From Callorhinus ursinus (taxonomy: Eukaryota > Chordata > Mammalia > Carnivora > Otariidae): a stretch of DNA of 64,000 bases. Made by a program: the position numbers and the translations under genes. Numbering within the stretch: position 1 is the first letter of the stretch; every line of letters starts with the position of its first letter. Below are positions 46,185 to 55,941 of the stretch, piece after piece. A model generated the notes under the pieces. It was given only the letters and a program-made list of their open reading frames with translations, had not been told where the DNA came from and searched no databases. Where the stretch lies: the NCBI RefSeq assembly GCF_003265705.1, contig NW_020312817.1, forward strand, positions 49,667,172 to 49,731,171, in the 5' to 3' direction.

Positions 46185-46410
46185 GAATCAGCACTTAGCA
46201 TATTCCAGGCACTATTCTGAGTGCTTCGCGTATATTAACTCACTTCATCTTCACAGTAACCCCGTGGCTAGGTACTGTTCTTGTTATCCCCATTTTACAG
46301 ATGAGCAGCCTGAGGCACCGAGGGATTGAGTTACTTGCCTAAGATCACACAGCTAGTAAGTGGTGGAGTCGGGGATGAACCCAGCTGTCTACGACACCTG
46401 CTGCCTATTT
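46185..46410 (-). repeat. MIR SINE, minus strand
   Basis: 'caggcactattctgagtgct', 'tatccccattttacagatga', 'gatcacacagctagtaagtg' and 'ggatgaacccagctgtctac' in inverted MIR order. Confidence 0.87.
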
Positions 46411-46643
46411 AACAATTGTGTCTCTATCTCATTCTCAAGAGTACAAATACTTTCTCTGTAATCTCATTCAGACTGTTAACTTATTTCAAAGGCAAAATAT
46501 AAAACAACTAAAATAGGCTTTCTTCCAGAAAGGGGAAGAGACACGTCTCAAGGCCCAGCTTTGTGTAGGTGGAATGACTGGAAATGTAAGCCATGCTGAC
46601 AGCAAGGCTGCTGACGCCAAATCCCTTCTGTTCCACCTCCCAG

Positions 46644-46739
46644 ATCGCAGCCCGGCCCGGAGCCCAGTGGCTGGTCCGAGCCTCCACCACTCCACCGAGG
46701 ACCTGAGGATGCGGCAAAGCGCCAGTTACGGCCGGCTCT
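46644..46739 (+). CDS. SLC4A5: SLC4A5 coding exon 6 (residues 240-271)
   Basis: Acceptor CTCCCAG|AT and donor CTCT|GTGAGT. Encodes [20 protein letters not shown] and [11 protein letters not shown]. It is a Ser/Pro/Arg-rich regulatory linker (possible proline-directed and basophilic kinase sites) unlike SLC4A4 here, and closely like human SLC4A5. 96 nt with phase 1 on both sides, so it could be skipped without breaking the frame. Confidence 0.97.
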
Positions 46740-48733
46740 GTGAGTGTGTTCTCAGCAGCTGCCCGTGGTGGCTGGGGAATGCCAGCTGCCGTAAGCTTTC
46801 GTGGGTGGGGGAGATAAACGCCAGGACCTGTCTAGAATTCCCAGGACAGGCATCGGGAGAAATCTAACCTTCACCCCAAACCCGGGCTGTCTTTGGGGCC
46901 TAACTTACTACCCTAAGTGTCTAGGTAATTGCTCTGATAGATGCAACTCTAAATCAGATGCTGGCATAATCAGTACCTAATCCTATGGTGCTAGGCATTT
47001 TTGTCTTAGTCTGTACCTTTGTTTCCCCCAGAATGGTCATCAGTCTCGTTTTTGGTAAGAAGTCTTCCTCGAAACTGAATTAGAAACAGGCTAGGGACTT
47101 TCCTCTGCCATGCCTGGGTGACAGCCTTGTGCACCGCGACCATGGGATGCTGGCGGTCACAGCCCCCCACGTCCCGGGAATGGGTGAGGGTGCTCGTGAG
47201 GTGCACGGTCACAGACGGGGCTTTTCAGGCACTTCATCAGGGGGAACACACAGGCGAGCTGTGAAGCAAAGAAGAGAGAGAATCTGCAAAATGGAAAGAA
47301 AAGAGTGAGAAGAGTATGTTCCTTGAAGTACTTTTACTAAAAGGCCAAGATATGAATAAATTATGTCAGCTGTGCCCTGACCAGGCCCAAGGAATGATTT
47401 GGAGGGCAATGTGGGCCCCTGGCCAAGGGTTCAGCTACAGGTTTTTCTCTCCGTTGTTGGTGGCCCCAGGTCCCCAGTCTTCCTGGCCTTGGTTGTTCCA
47501 CATAGGGATGCCAGGAGGCAGCAGGCAGCGAATGGCTCTGGGGCGAGCCTGCCTCCCAGTTGTTCATTGTGTCTGAGGTCACCCTTATGGCCAACACTGC
47601 GGTGAAGGAGGCCCGGAGAAAAGGTTCTGTGTGCACACCACCCCACCCCGGGGTGGCCCCTGGAAGGCTCAAAGAGGAGACATGCCTGAGTCTTGGAGAA
47701 TAAATTGGGGTTTTCCAGGAGCACATGGTAGTGTGGGGGCGACGCAGGAGAGGGGTGTTCCAAACAAAGGAAACGAACAGCAGAAGGAAGGCACTGTGAA
47801 GGGGGAGGTTCACTTCATGAGAAGGGCAGGGCCTGAGGGCAAGAGGGTCAAACTGAAGAGGGCCCACGTGCCCTGCAAAAGGACCCTCCCTGCCTCTACT
47901 GTGAAGGTAATGGGGACCTCTGAGTTTAAGCAGAGGCAAGCCATGATCCTGGTGCGTTGAGTTTAAGGTGCCAGGTGGGGCTGCCCAGTGGATTCTGGGG
48001 CTCAAGAGAGAGATGTAGAGTGGAGACCCAATCTGGACATCCTCAGCCCAGGGTGGGCATGAAGCAATGGGGGATGGAGGGGGTGAAGCCTCTGCAGGGA
48101 GTGAAGGCAAAGCAAGGCCTTGAGCCCAGCAGGAGAGGATCCTGGATACAAATAAGAAGGGAGCCAAGAGAGGGCAGAGTTCTGGCTAGAGGATGCCACA
48201 GGCCACAGAAAGCCAAGAAGTAACAGGTCTGACGGTGCCCATTGGATGCGGCTGCTGCTGGGGAATGAGAGCTGACTTTCTCCTGCCTCAACGGGGGAAG
48301 GAACCACTGGGCAGTTCAAATAATTTGCCATCACTGTTCTCCGCACAAGGGAGCCCCGCCTTCCTTCCCTCTGCCAGCCAAATCCTTGACCATCTTGCAG
48401 CACGGTCAAGGTCATGGGGGAGTCCAAGTCCAAGCTCAGCGACACCTGGCACCTCACCTGATAATGTGTCTGTGTCCCTCCCCTCCTTCAGGGCCTGGCG
48501 CAGAGCAGACATCTCGTCTCTGCCCAAGGCGGGTGGGCGGAGGGGTAGCGAGCAGCAGACTGAGGAGTGAGAAGGGAAGAGAGAAGAACAGGGAGGAGAG
48601 GCTAGCTCCAGGGGCTGAGGGATGAGGGGGAGGGGGTCTTGCTTTAGTTGTGAAGCCAGGAGAAGCATGTGTAGGGACCAAGGGAGAAGGACCTGCAAGA
48701 TCCTGACTTCCCCTTCTTTTCCTTCTCTCCCAG
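46740..48733. other. Intron 6: GC-rich, no gene recognised
   Basis: Contains long minus-strand frames (for example 47361-48167) that have no recognisable family and no splice context. L2-like phrases such as 'ttaagcagaggcaagccatg' suggest decayed LINE around 47700-48250. Confidence 0.4.
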
Positions 48734-48789
48734 GTCATGCCCAGAGCAGAAGCATGAATGATATTTCTCGCACCCCAAACACAGACCAG
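48734..48789 (+). CDS. SLC4A5: SLC4A5 coding exon 7 (residues 272-290)
   Basis: Acceptor CTCCCAG|GT and donor CCAG|GTAGAC. Encodes HAQSRSMNDISRTPNTDQ after split Cys272. The SRSMNDIS motif corresponds to the S-S-L-N-D-I-S phosphosite region of NBCs. Arg replaces Leu of the human DIS(L)TPN. 56 nt, ending in phase 0. Confidence 0.97.
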
Positions 48790-49453
48790 GTAGACCCTGC
48801 ACTTGGCTACAGTGAAGGCCCAGGGCAGAAAGGTGCCTTTGGTTTCAGGGGCAGGGAGGCCCTACAGACAGAACTTCACTCCCATGAGGGAGTAAGAGTC
48901 CCCAGGAAGGACCCAGGTGGGGGCTCTGGGCTGCCTTGGTGACTAGCCAGCCCATCAGTCAGGTACTGACCAAGCCCCATATGCTGGCACCATGCCAGGC
49001 ACTAGGGGGAGTGGGGGACAGAGAAGCATATCAGAAGAGGGGCCAGCTGTCCCTGAGCTTGGGATTTGTTGGACAGAGAAGACCAGCACACAGTCTCACC
49101 TCCTCCATGGCCGGACACCCAATGTGGAAGAGCCGACTCCCATCTGCTTGGGCCGCAGGGGGTTGGGGGATGAGGCCTGCTGTCCAGCAAGCCTGGGCTC
49201 TCTCGTCAGACCCCTTCACTCACACTTTAGTTGAGCAAAGTTGCCACCCATCAATGAATGTTCGCTTGGTCCTGGTGTTAACCCATTTTGAGTCTTCTCA
49301 TCCAGAGAATAGGGCAAAGTATTTGGTTATTTCAGTCTCCTGAGAAATGCTTGCAGAATTTGTTAAAGTCAGGCCTTCACAGCAATCTGGATGAGAGCTG
49401 AAACCACTGATGAGAGTATCCGTGGGCATCTTGTTTCCCCCCTCCCTGACCAG
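48790..49453. other. Intron 7: MIR/L2-like trace
   Basis: 'ctggcaccatgccaggcact' near 48983 resembles an L2/MIR inverted end. Otherwise unassigned. Confidence 0.4.
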
Positions 49454-49611
49454 CGGAAAAACAAATTCATGAAGAAGATCCCCAAGGACTCAGAGGCCTC
49501 CAACGTGCTCGTGGGCGAGGTAGACTTCCTGGACCAGCCGTTCATCGCCTTCGTGCGTCTCATCCAGTCAGCCATGCTGGGAGGAGTGACTGAGGTGCCT
49601 GTCCCCACCAG
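49454..49611 (+). CDS. SLC4A5: SLC4A5 coding exon 8 (residues 291-342)
   Basis: Acceptor TGACCAG|CGG and donor ACCAG|GTGAGG. Encodes [20 protein letters not shown], then [20 protein letters not shown] and [12 protein letters not shown]. This is the core of the band-3-like cytosolic domain, with the conserved FIAFVRL and [16 protein letters not shown] elements. 158 nt. Confidence 0.98.
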
Positions 49612-50054
49612 GTGAGGGCCACTGAAATCTGACCTCCCCTCACCTGCCTGAGGGAAACCAGCTGTCCATGTAGTGGGCACAAAGGGCTGTTGGAAACACC
49701 CCTAAAATATAGAAGGAAAATCAGTCAATTGTTGGGGAGGGAAATCATCTGACTAGGAGAGAGTTTTAGAGTTAATTTAAAATAATCATAAAAAAGAAGG
49801 AGCTGAGACAGACACCGTTGGCTGGGTTTGGACAACAAGACAATGGTGAGGATGCTCGAGGGGGAGCTGGTGGAAGCGAAGAAGAGATGTCTTTCCAGAG
49901 CAAATACAGGATTCAAAGTAGGGAAGGGACAAGTGTATGGTCAATTCATGAGTTAAGAATGAATAATGTCCAGGGCCAGAGAATCCCTCTCTTCACCTGC
50001 TTCAATTTGTCCTTCTCGCTTCCTCCGCCTCCTCCTCCTTCCTCTTCTTTGCAG
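49612..50054. other. Intron 8: unassigned
   Basis: No repeat recognised. Long C/T-rich acceptor tract before exon 9. Confidence 0.4.
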
Positions 50055-50142
50055 ATTTCTGTTCATACTGCTTGGACCTTCTGGGAGAGCAAAATCCTAC
50101 AATGAAATTGGCCGTGCCATAGCAACCCTCATGGTAGACGAT
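50055..50142 (+). CDS. SLC4A5: SLC4A5 coding exon 9 (residues 343-372)
   Basis: Acceptor TTTGCAG|A and donor GAT|GTAAGT. Encodes [20 protein letters not shown] and AIATLMVDD after split Arg343. This is a conserved band-3 domain strand and helix. 88 nt, ending in phase 0. Confidence 0.98.
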
Positions 50143-51085
50143 GTAAGTGGTAACGAGAAGCATGTACTCCTGACTGTCATGGCTCCTGCATCAAGCACTG
50201 GGCCTTCGTTCACTCACTTATCCAACAGGCCCGTTGGGGCACCTACTGTGTTGCCAGGCTTGTGCAGGGCGCTGAGGGTTATGAGAATCAGGGGGCCGTC
50301 ACTGCCCTTTAGAAGCACCAATCAAGTGGGAGAGACAGACCTGTAATTCTGAAGTGAACCACATGCTAACTATCCCGGCAGCCAAGCAAGGCCTCACACA
50401 GGAGAGGGCTTTACACTAAGGATGAGCAGGAGTGAGGTCGACCCTGCACAAGCCTAAGAGGCAGGCATTCCAGAGGAAGGAAAAAGCAGCCAAAGCTTGG
50501 AGATGGAGAAGCTGGATAAAAGTGGTTCAACTTAGGCTCAGTGTAAGAACTTCAAGAGCAGGAGGGGAGCCCGAGATGACACAGAGCCTGGAGGCACAGC
50601 CTAGAGCTCTCTCTGTCCCAGGAGTGATGGGGAGCCTAGAAGATGTTCAACACAGGCGGGATCTGGACATCAGAAAGAACGCCCTGGAGACATCTGGAAG
50701 GATGCAGCCTAACCTTCTAAGGATGAGGCGCTAGAAAGTTATAATCAGATCTAAAATATCTGAGATTCTGGGACTGGGTTCTGAACAGGTTTTCAAATGA
50801 GCTTGCTCCATGCCAAACTGAAAGCAGAAAGGTTAGGTGATTCAGCCAAAGTCCTACAGCTAGGACACAGAGACCTGGCCTTCAGGTCTTCGCCCAAGGC
50901 CCACTGCTCCCCACTGTGCTGAATTTCACCTGCAGGGCTCTGTGCTTCCTTCCCTACAGACAGAGAGTAAGCTGATAGGAGTAAAGGTTCAGAGGGATTT
51001 CCTCTGACACTCTACGTGATGTGCTCCCAGGAGGTGGCTAAGAAGCAGACCTCAGCAAGATGTCCCCTTCCTCTTTCCTTGCCAG
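50143..51085. other. Intron 9: L2-like fossil
   Basis: 50200-50345 ('ttcactcacttatccaacag', 'ggcttgtgcagggcgctgag') and text to about 50760 resemble inverted L2. No exon recognised. Confidence 0.45.
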
Positions 51086-51240
51086 CTCTTCAGTGACGTG
51101 GCCTATAAAGCCCGGAATCGGGAAGACCTGATAGCAGGGATTGATGAGTTTCTGGATGAGGTCATCGTCCTTCCTCCTGGAGAATGGGACCCAAATATCC
51201 GAATTGAGCCCCCCAAGAAGGTGCCCTCTGCTGATAAGAG
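51086..51240 (+). CDS. SLC4A5: SLC4A5 coding exon 10 (residues 373-423)
   Basis: Acceptor CTTGCCAG|CTC and donor AAGAG|GTGTGT. Encodes [20 protein letters not shown], then [20 protein letters not shown] and [11 protein letters not shown]. It holds the [23 protein letters not shown] signature of NBC cytosolic domains. 155 nt. The donor has GT followed by a GT repeat, so it is moderately weak. Confidence 0.98.
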
Positions 51241-51738
51241 GTGTGTGTGTGGATGGAGAGGTGGCGAGGAGGGAAGTGGTTCAAAGGGAGTTCTGAGTCT
51301 GTCCATGGCTTTTCTGGTCAGCATAGACGGGTTTGTGGTATTTCTTCTCCTGGTGTCATTTTATTTCTGAAAGAAAGAAAGAAGAAAGAAAAGGAAGGAA
51401 GGAAGGAAGGAAGGAAGAAAGAAAGAAAGAGAAAGGAAGGAAGGAAGGAAGGGAGGGAGGGAGGGAGGGAAAGGGAAAGGGAAAGAAAGGAAAAAAAGAA
51501 AGGAAGGAAGGAAGAAAGAAAGAAAAAGCAAGCAAGCAATATGCTGCATGTGAACATCTGTAACATCTGGGTGACCTGTGCATGGGTACCGTGACATCAT
51601 CTGCATCTGTCTCTGTCTTTTAAGATATTTCATGATTTTTGTTGGAGAGTAAGAGGTGTTCTCGGGACAGTTCTAGAGGGCCTAAGCTCGTCCCAGAATT
51701 GGGAGGGCCACCGTCCTCTGCCCCCTTGCTCCTTACAG
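51241..51738. other. Intron 10, dominated by a homopurine tract
   Basis: About 500 bp long. About a third is the purine run at 51369-51528. Acceptor 'tgctccttacag'. Confidence 0.85.
51369..51528. repeat. Homopurine (GAAA/GGAA/GGGA)n microsatellite
   Basis: 160 consecutive purines on the + strand with GAAA, GGAA and GGGA tetranucleotide blocks and mirror-like order. This composition can form triplex (H-DNA) structure. Confidence 0.97.
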
Positions 51739-51927
51739 GAAATCCGTGTTCTCGCTGATGGAGCTAGGCCAGATGAATGGCTCTGCAGGGGGAGGCGGCG
51801 GGGCGGCTGCAGGAGGCGGCGGCGGAGGCTCTGGCAGTGGCGGCGGGGCCGGCGGAGGGAGCAGCGGGGATGACGGAGAGATGCCAGCCATGCACGAAAT
51901 CGGGGAAGAGCTTATCTGGACGGGAAG
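51739..51927 (+). CDS. SLC4A5: SLC4A5 coding exon 11 (residues 424-486), with glycine-rich loop
   Basis: Acceptor CCTTACAG|G and donor GGAAG|GTGCCC. Starts [17 protein letters not shown] glycine/serine/alanine-rich run (roughly residues 440-466) built of GGC/GGA/GGG codons follows, then [19 protein letters not shown]. The loop is specific to SLC4A5 and shorter than I recall in human. It separates the cytosolic domain from the first membrane helix. 189 nt, phase 2 in and out, so it is skippable. The donor lacks G at +5. Confidence 0.96.
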
Positions 51928-52179
51928 GTGCCCACCCCAGGCCTGACGGTGACGCCAGCCAACCTTTAGGCTTGTCTCCTTCTCACCCAGCTGCGGGAAC
52001 CTTCCCCCAGCTCTGCCTGCAGCGCCCCCTCCTGGCCATGGGGTCTGGCCACTGCGCTCTTTTCCTCCCCACGCCCTCAAAAACCCCTCTGGATCTGGCG
52101 AAAGGGTTGTGGCAGCAGAAGGGAAGTGGGGCCCAGCACAGGAGTGGAGGCACCCGAACTTTTCTCTAGACTCTGTTCC

Positions 52180-52620
52180 TGTATGAGTCTTCTAGGGCTG
52201 TCCTAACAAAGTGTCACATTCTAGATGGCTTAAGCAATAGAAGTTTTCTCTCACAGTTCTGGAGGGTAGAAGTTCCAAATCAAGGCATTGGCAGGGCCAG
52301 CTCCCTCTGAGACTCTGGGTGGCATCCTTCCTTCCCTCTCTCCAGCTTCTGGCGGTGGCCGGCGATCCTCAGCATCCTTGGCTCGCAGCGGCGTGGCTCC
52401 AGTCTCTGCGTCTGTCCTCACTTGGTGTTCTCCCCGTGTGTCTTCCTGGGGCACTTTCCTCTTCTTCTGAGGACACTAGTCATATTGGATTAGGACCCAC
52501 CCCCATGGCCTCCTCTTAACTTGATTACATCAGCAAAGACCCTATTTCCCTATAAGGTCACATTCACAGGTACTGGGGTTAGGATTTCAATGTGTCTTTG
52601 GGGGTGACACAATTCATAAC
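52180..52620 (+). repeat. Common eutherian interspersed repeat, family not assigned
   Basis: 'gtcttctagggctgtcctaa', 'ctcacagttctggagggtag', 'aaatcaaggcattggcaggg', 'gtcacattcacaggtactgg' and 'tttgggggtgacacaattca' follow a familiar mammalian repeat order. I could not name the family with confidence. Confidence 0.65.
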
Positions 52621-52820
52621 AGTACCATTTGAATTTTTTTCTTTTTTCTTTCTTTAAGAGAGAGAGGGGGTGAGAGACTTTGGGTTGGGTTTCCTTGCTG
52701 GCTTTTAGAATAATTCAGGTTTCTCTGAATTTAGGAAAGGACATGGCCCTGCAAAGCTGTGTGTAAATTATGATTTTGAGAATGGAGTCATGTTTTATAT
52801 GCCTTTGGCTCTATGCCAGC

Positions 52821-53030
52821 CAGTGGTTCCAAATTGGGGGTAACTTTGCCTGCACCCCCACCCTCCCCCAGGAGACATTTGGCAATGTCCAGAGACATTT
52901 TTGTGTGCCACAACTAGAGGGGGGGATGCTGCTGGCATCTAGTGGACAGATGCTACGAGGCACAGGGCAGCCCCACAACTAAGGATTACCCAGTCCAACA
53001 TGTCAGTAGTACCAAAGCCAAGAAACCCTG
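52821..53030 (+). mobile_element. hAT-Charlie non-autonomous DNA transposon
   Basis: Inverted ends CAGTGGTTCCAAATTGGGGG and 'ccaaagccaagaaaccctg', with 'ggagacatttggcaatgtcc', 'atgctgctggcatctagtgg' and 'cacagggcagccccacaact' between them. Near full length, no coding capacity. Confidence 0.8.
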
Positions 53031-53573
53031 CTCCATGCCAAGCATTGCCTTAGGAGCTGTGGGGAATAGTAGACCCAATAAACACTGTCCCTAAACCTGA
53101 AATTCCCCACTCAATTGTTCCAGAGAATAAAGAAACCAGTTATAAGAATCAGAACTTGCCCTTGATGAATCTCGGATGTCTCTCTCCTAAAGTTGGACAC
53201 ACCTATGTTCACCAAGCACAGGCAGATGCCCTGCAGATGATCAGGGACATCTCTGAGGAGGACGTCTAGGACTTCTGTGGACCCCACGATTTCCATTCCC
53301 CATGGAATGTTAGGTCTACTCCAGGACATGTCCCCCTCAGGCCTCCCCTCTCTCACACCCAGGCTGTCATGACCACCTTTCTAGTGAGGATGATGCTGAC
53401 CACAAACTTTCATTCTTGCAAAAAACCCTTCCCTGCCTTTAAATGTTCTGGTAGAAAGGTCGCTCTAGTCAAGTTCCCTTCCTCGCCTCAGATTCTGCAG
53501 GCTCCTGTAAATAGCCCTGCCCCTCTGCTGGTGTTTGTGGGGAGAAAGCAGCCCCTGGGCCTGTCTTGAGCAG

Positions 53574-53748
53574 GTTCTTCGGTGGCCTGTGTCTGGATAT
53601 CAAGAGGAAGCTGCCCTGGTTCCCAAGTGACTTCTACGACGGCTTCCACATCCAGTCCATCTCTGCCATCCTATTCATCTACCTCGGCTGCATCACCAAC
53701 GCAATCACCTTTGGTGGGCTTCTGGGGGATGCCACTGACAATTACCAG
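53574..53748 (+). CDS. SLC4A5: SLC4A5 coding exon 12 (residues 487-545): first transmembrane helix
   Basis: Acceptor TTGAGCAG|G and donor TACCAG|GTGTGT. Encodes [20 protein letters not shown] (related to the anion-exchanger FGG...D.(K/R)R signature). A hydrophobic helix follows at about residues 513-535 ([20 protein letters not shown]), then [13 protein letters not shown], conserved in all NBCs. Start of the HCO3-transporter membrane domain. 175 nt, ending in phase 0. Confidence 0.98.
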
Positions 53749-53926
53749 GTGTGTGTGAGCTGGGGACCGGAGTGCAAACCTCCATAAAATCTTCTGCCAC
53801 CAGGTGGCGGTAAGGAGCTTCATCCTGTAATCCCAAAACCAAGATTTGGGTTTCATCCACCATGGGGTTCAGACTATCATTTTTAGTAATCCTTTACCCT
53901 TCAAAAAATAATAAGCCAACAGTATT

Positions 53927-53954
53927 TTTTTTAAAAGATCTTATTTATTTATTT

Positions 53955-53999
<45 letters not shown>

Positions 54000-54150
54000 C
54001 AAGAGAGGGAACACAAGCAAGGGGAGTGGGAGAGGGAGAAGCAGGCTTCCCAGTGAGCAGGGAGCCGGATGTGGGGCTCGATCCCAGGACCTTGGGATCA
54101 TGACCTGAGCCGAAGGCAGACGCTTAATGACTGAGCCACCCAGGCGCCCC
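53927..54150 (-). mobile_element. CAN SINE with expanded (AG)n, minus strand
   Basis: T-run, AAAAGATCTTATTTATTTAT, an (AG)19 microsatellite at 53958-53996 and the inverted head GAGCCACCCAGGCGCCCC. Perfect target-site duplication AAGCCAACAGTATT at 53913-53926 and 54151-54164. Confidence 0.95.
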
Positions 54151-54264
54151 AAGCCAACAGTATTAAAAGACCTAAAGCTAAATCATGTTACTAAAGTCCA
54201 AATGTAAGGATGACATAAATAGATCAAACTTTTTCAACGTTTATTTTATGTATTAAGTAGTATT

Positions 54265-54362
54265 AATTGTACTATATTTTTTTGTTAATTTTTATTATTA
54301 AAGAGTAGTTGACATGCAATGTTATATTAGTTTTCAGATATACAACATAGTGATTTTGGGAG
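54265..54362 (-). repeat. L1 fragment, antisense
   Basis: 'aagagtagttgacatgcaat', 'gttatattagttttcagata' and 'tacaacatagtgattttggg' are a common inverted L1 3' end. Confidence 0.75.
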
Positions 54363-54478
54363 AAGAGGGCCCAAAATAAAAGATGACACTGTGGCCTGAG
54401 CCCTTGGTTGGATTCTAGCCTATGCCAAGAGGCCCCTTCTCCTGCTTCCATTGAGCCTCATACTCTTCATGCCCCCAG

Positions 54479-54612
54479 GGAGTGATGGAGAGTTTCCTGG
54501 GCACTGCCATGGCCGGCTCCTTGTTCTGCCTCTTCTCGGGACAGCCTCTCATCATCCTCAGCAGCACGGGGCCCATCCTCATCTTTGAGAAGCTCCTCTT
54601 CGACTTCAGCAA
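54479..54612 (+). CDS. SLC4A5: SLC4A5 coding exon 13 (residues 546-589): membrane helices 2-3
   Basis: Acceptor CCCCCAG|GGA and donor AGCAA|GTAGGT. Encodes [20 protein letters not shown], then [20 protein letters not shown] and FDFS. Two hydrophobic stretches (about 551-565 and 567-585) flank the Gly-Gln-Pro-Leu and S-S-T-G-P motifs that line the ion pathway in SLC4 proteins. 134 nt. Confidence 0.98.
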
Positions 54613-55304
54613 GTAGGTGCCCTTGGTAGCCCCTGGTGCCTGCTCTCACACCTGGGGCAGTATACCAAGGCCAGGACAAGGGAATAGGCCCAAAAGGGAG
54701 GCAAGGGTGAGGAGGTACCAAAACTGCCTTTATTACCTATGGGAAGGACTGTCAGGTGGTCCCTCCTGACTCCCTCCAGCCAACTGCCTTTAGCCATCCT
54801 AGTGCATTTTAGCATAGCTGATAGGGAGACATCAAGGCAAGACAAGAGGAGACAATTCTCACTAAGGTGTTTGTAAACAATTACGTTTGGAAGTCAGTGC
54901 GGTCTTGAGCTGGAGGTCCAAAGTGTATACCCTGAACCAGGCAGCTCCTGTCACCACTCTGGATTCAGTTGCCTCATCTACAACATGAGGCCAGTTAAAG
55001 GCCTCCCGCAGCTCTGTCACTCTGATATTCCCTGTTGTTCATTCACCCTGGGTGTTTGTTACCAAATGTGTAGGAATTGAGATGTCTTAGCACCTTCCTG
55101 CCACCCCCATGAGATTCTTTCCCAGAATTTGTGAAGATGAGACATCCCCACCCAGGAATTGTCCCTGTCCCTAGTCCTCTCACATTTCCTAGGAGGGCAT
55201 CTGTGCCACAGGAGAGACAGGTGAGCCACTAAGAGTGGGTCTGGGGAGCCAAGCACATACAAGAGCCCTGGGCTCAAGGCCCCTTCCTTCCCTCTGTCTT
55301 CCAG
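54613..55304. other. Intron 13: MIR fragment
   Basis: 54890-55035 ('gtcactctgatattc', 'tgcctcatctacaacatgag') resembles a plus-strand MIR. Otherwise unassigned. Confidence 0.45.
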
Positions 55305-55576
55305 AAGCAATGGTCTGGACTACATGGAGTTCCGCCTCTGGATTGGCCTCCACTCGGCCATCCAGTGCCTTATCCTGGTGGCCACAGATGCCAGCTTTAT
55401 CATCAAGTATATCACCCGCTTCACAGAAGAGGGCTTCTCCACCCTTATCAGCTTCATCTTCATCTATGATGCCATCAAGAAGATGATTGGTGCCTTCAAG
55501 TACTACCCCATCAATATGGACTTTAAGCCTGACGCCATCACCACGTACAGATGCGAGTGTGTTGCCCCCGACACAG
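55305..55576 (+). CDS. SLC4A5: SLC4A5 coding exon 14 (residues 590-680): helices 4-5 and start of extracellular loop 3
   Basis: Acceptor CTTCCAG|A and donor ACACAG|GTGACC. Encodes [20 protein letters not shown], then [40 protein letters not shown] and [17 protein letters not shown]. Two membrane segments lie at about 600-616 and 634-650. [14 protein letters not shown] matches the second anion-exchanger signature. KKMIG (648-652) replaces KKMIK, the stilbene-reactive motif of NBCe1. Cys673 and Cys675 open the loop. Largest exon, 272 nt. Confidence 0.98.
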
Positions 55577-55757
55577 GTGACCGGTAATCCCAGATGTGCC
55601 CTGGGCCCCCACCCACTCACTCTCCCCCCCACCACAGCTCTCTACTGAAATGTAGTAGATACCACCATGAGAGGTATCAGCCCCCTTGGGTGGTAACAAG
55701 TGACCTGAACACTACCTGGATGTCCATCTGCCAAGGGTGATGTAAAAAGAATTCCTG

Positions 55758-55941
55758 GGGCACCCGGTGGCTCAGTCAGTTAAGCACTGACTCTTGGTTT
55801 TGGCTCAGGTCATGATCTCAGGGTCATAAGATCGAGCCCTGGATCAGGCAGGTGGAGCCTGCTTGAGATTCTCTCGCCCCCTCCCCCTCTCCCTCTGCTC
55901 CCCACCATCCCTGCTAGCCTGCTCTCTGGAAAAAAAAAAAA
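55758..55941 (+). mobile_element. CAN SINE, plus strand, older subtype
   Basis: Head GGGCACCCGGTGGCTCAGTC, then 'actgactcttggttttggct' and 'catgatctcagggtc', ending in an A-run. Target-site duplication AATTCCTG at 55750-55757 and 55942-55949. Confidence 0.92.

Larger units (their letters stand above)
45353..46643. other. Intron 5: hAT element and MIR, otherwise unassigned
   Basis: Contains a MER20-type element (45602-45776) and an inverted MIR (46185-46410), described separately. The remainder shows nothing recognisable. Confidence 0.5.
51928..53573. other. Intron 11: two interspersed repeats
   Basis: Contains the repeats at 52180-52620 and 52821-53030, described separately. The rest (53031-53573) shows no repeat. 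Confidence 0.45.
53749..54478. other. Intron 12: CAN SINE and L1 end
   Basis: Holds a CAN SINE (53927-54150) and an inverted L1 fragment (54265-54362), described separately. Confidence 0.6.

Noticed and set aside
47361..48167. Long minus-strand frame of 268 codons
   Set aside because: Composition is Pro/Ser/Leu-rich with no recognisable family, no splice structure and no supporting context. It lies inside intron 6 of SLC4A5 in GC-rich, probably LINE-derived sequence.
51318..51594. Overlapping frames of Lys/Arg/Glu or Phe/Leu/Ser runs on both strands
   Set aside because: They are translations of the homopurine microsatellite, not proteins.
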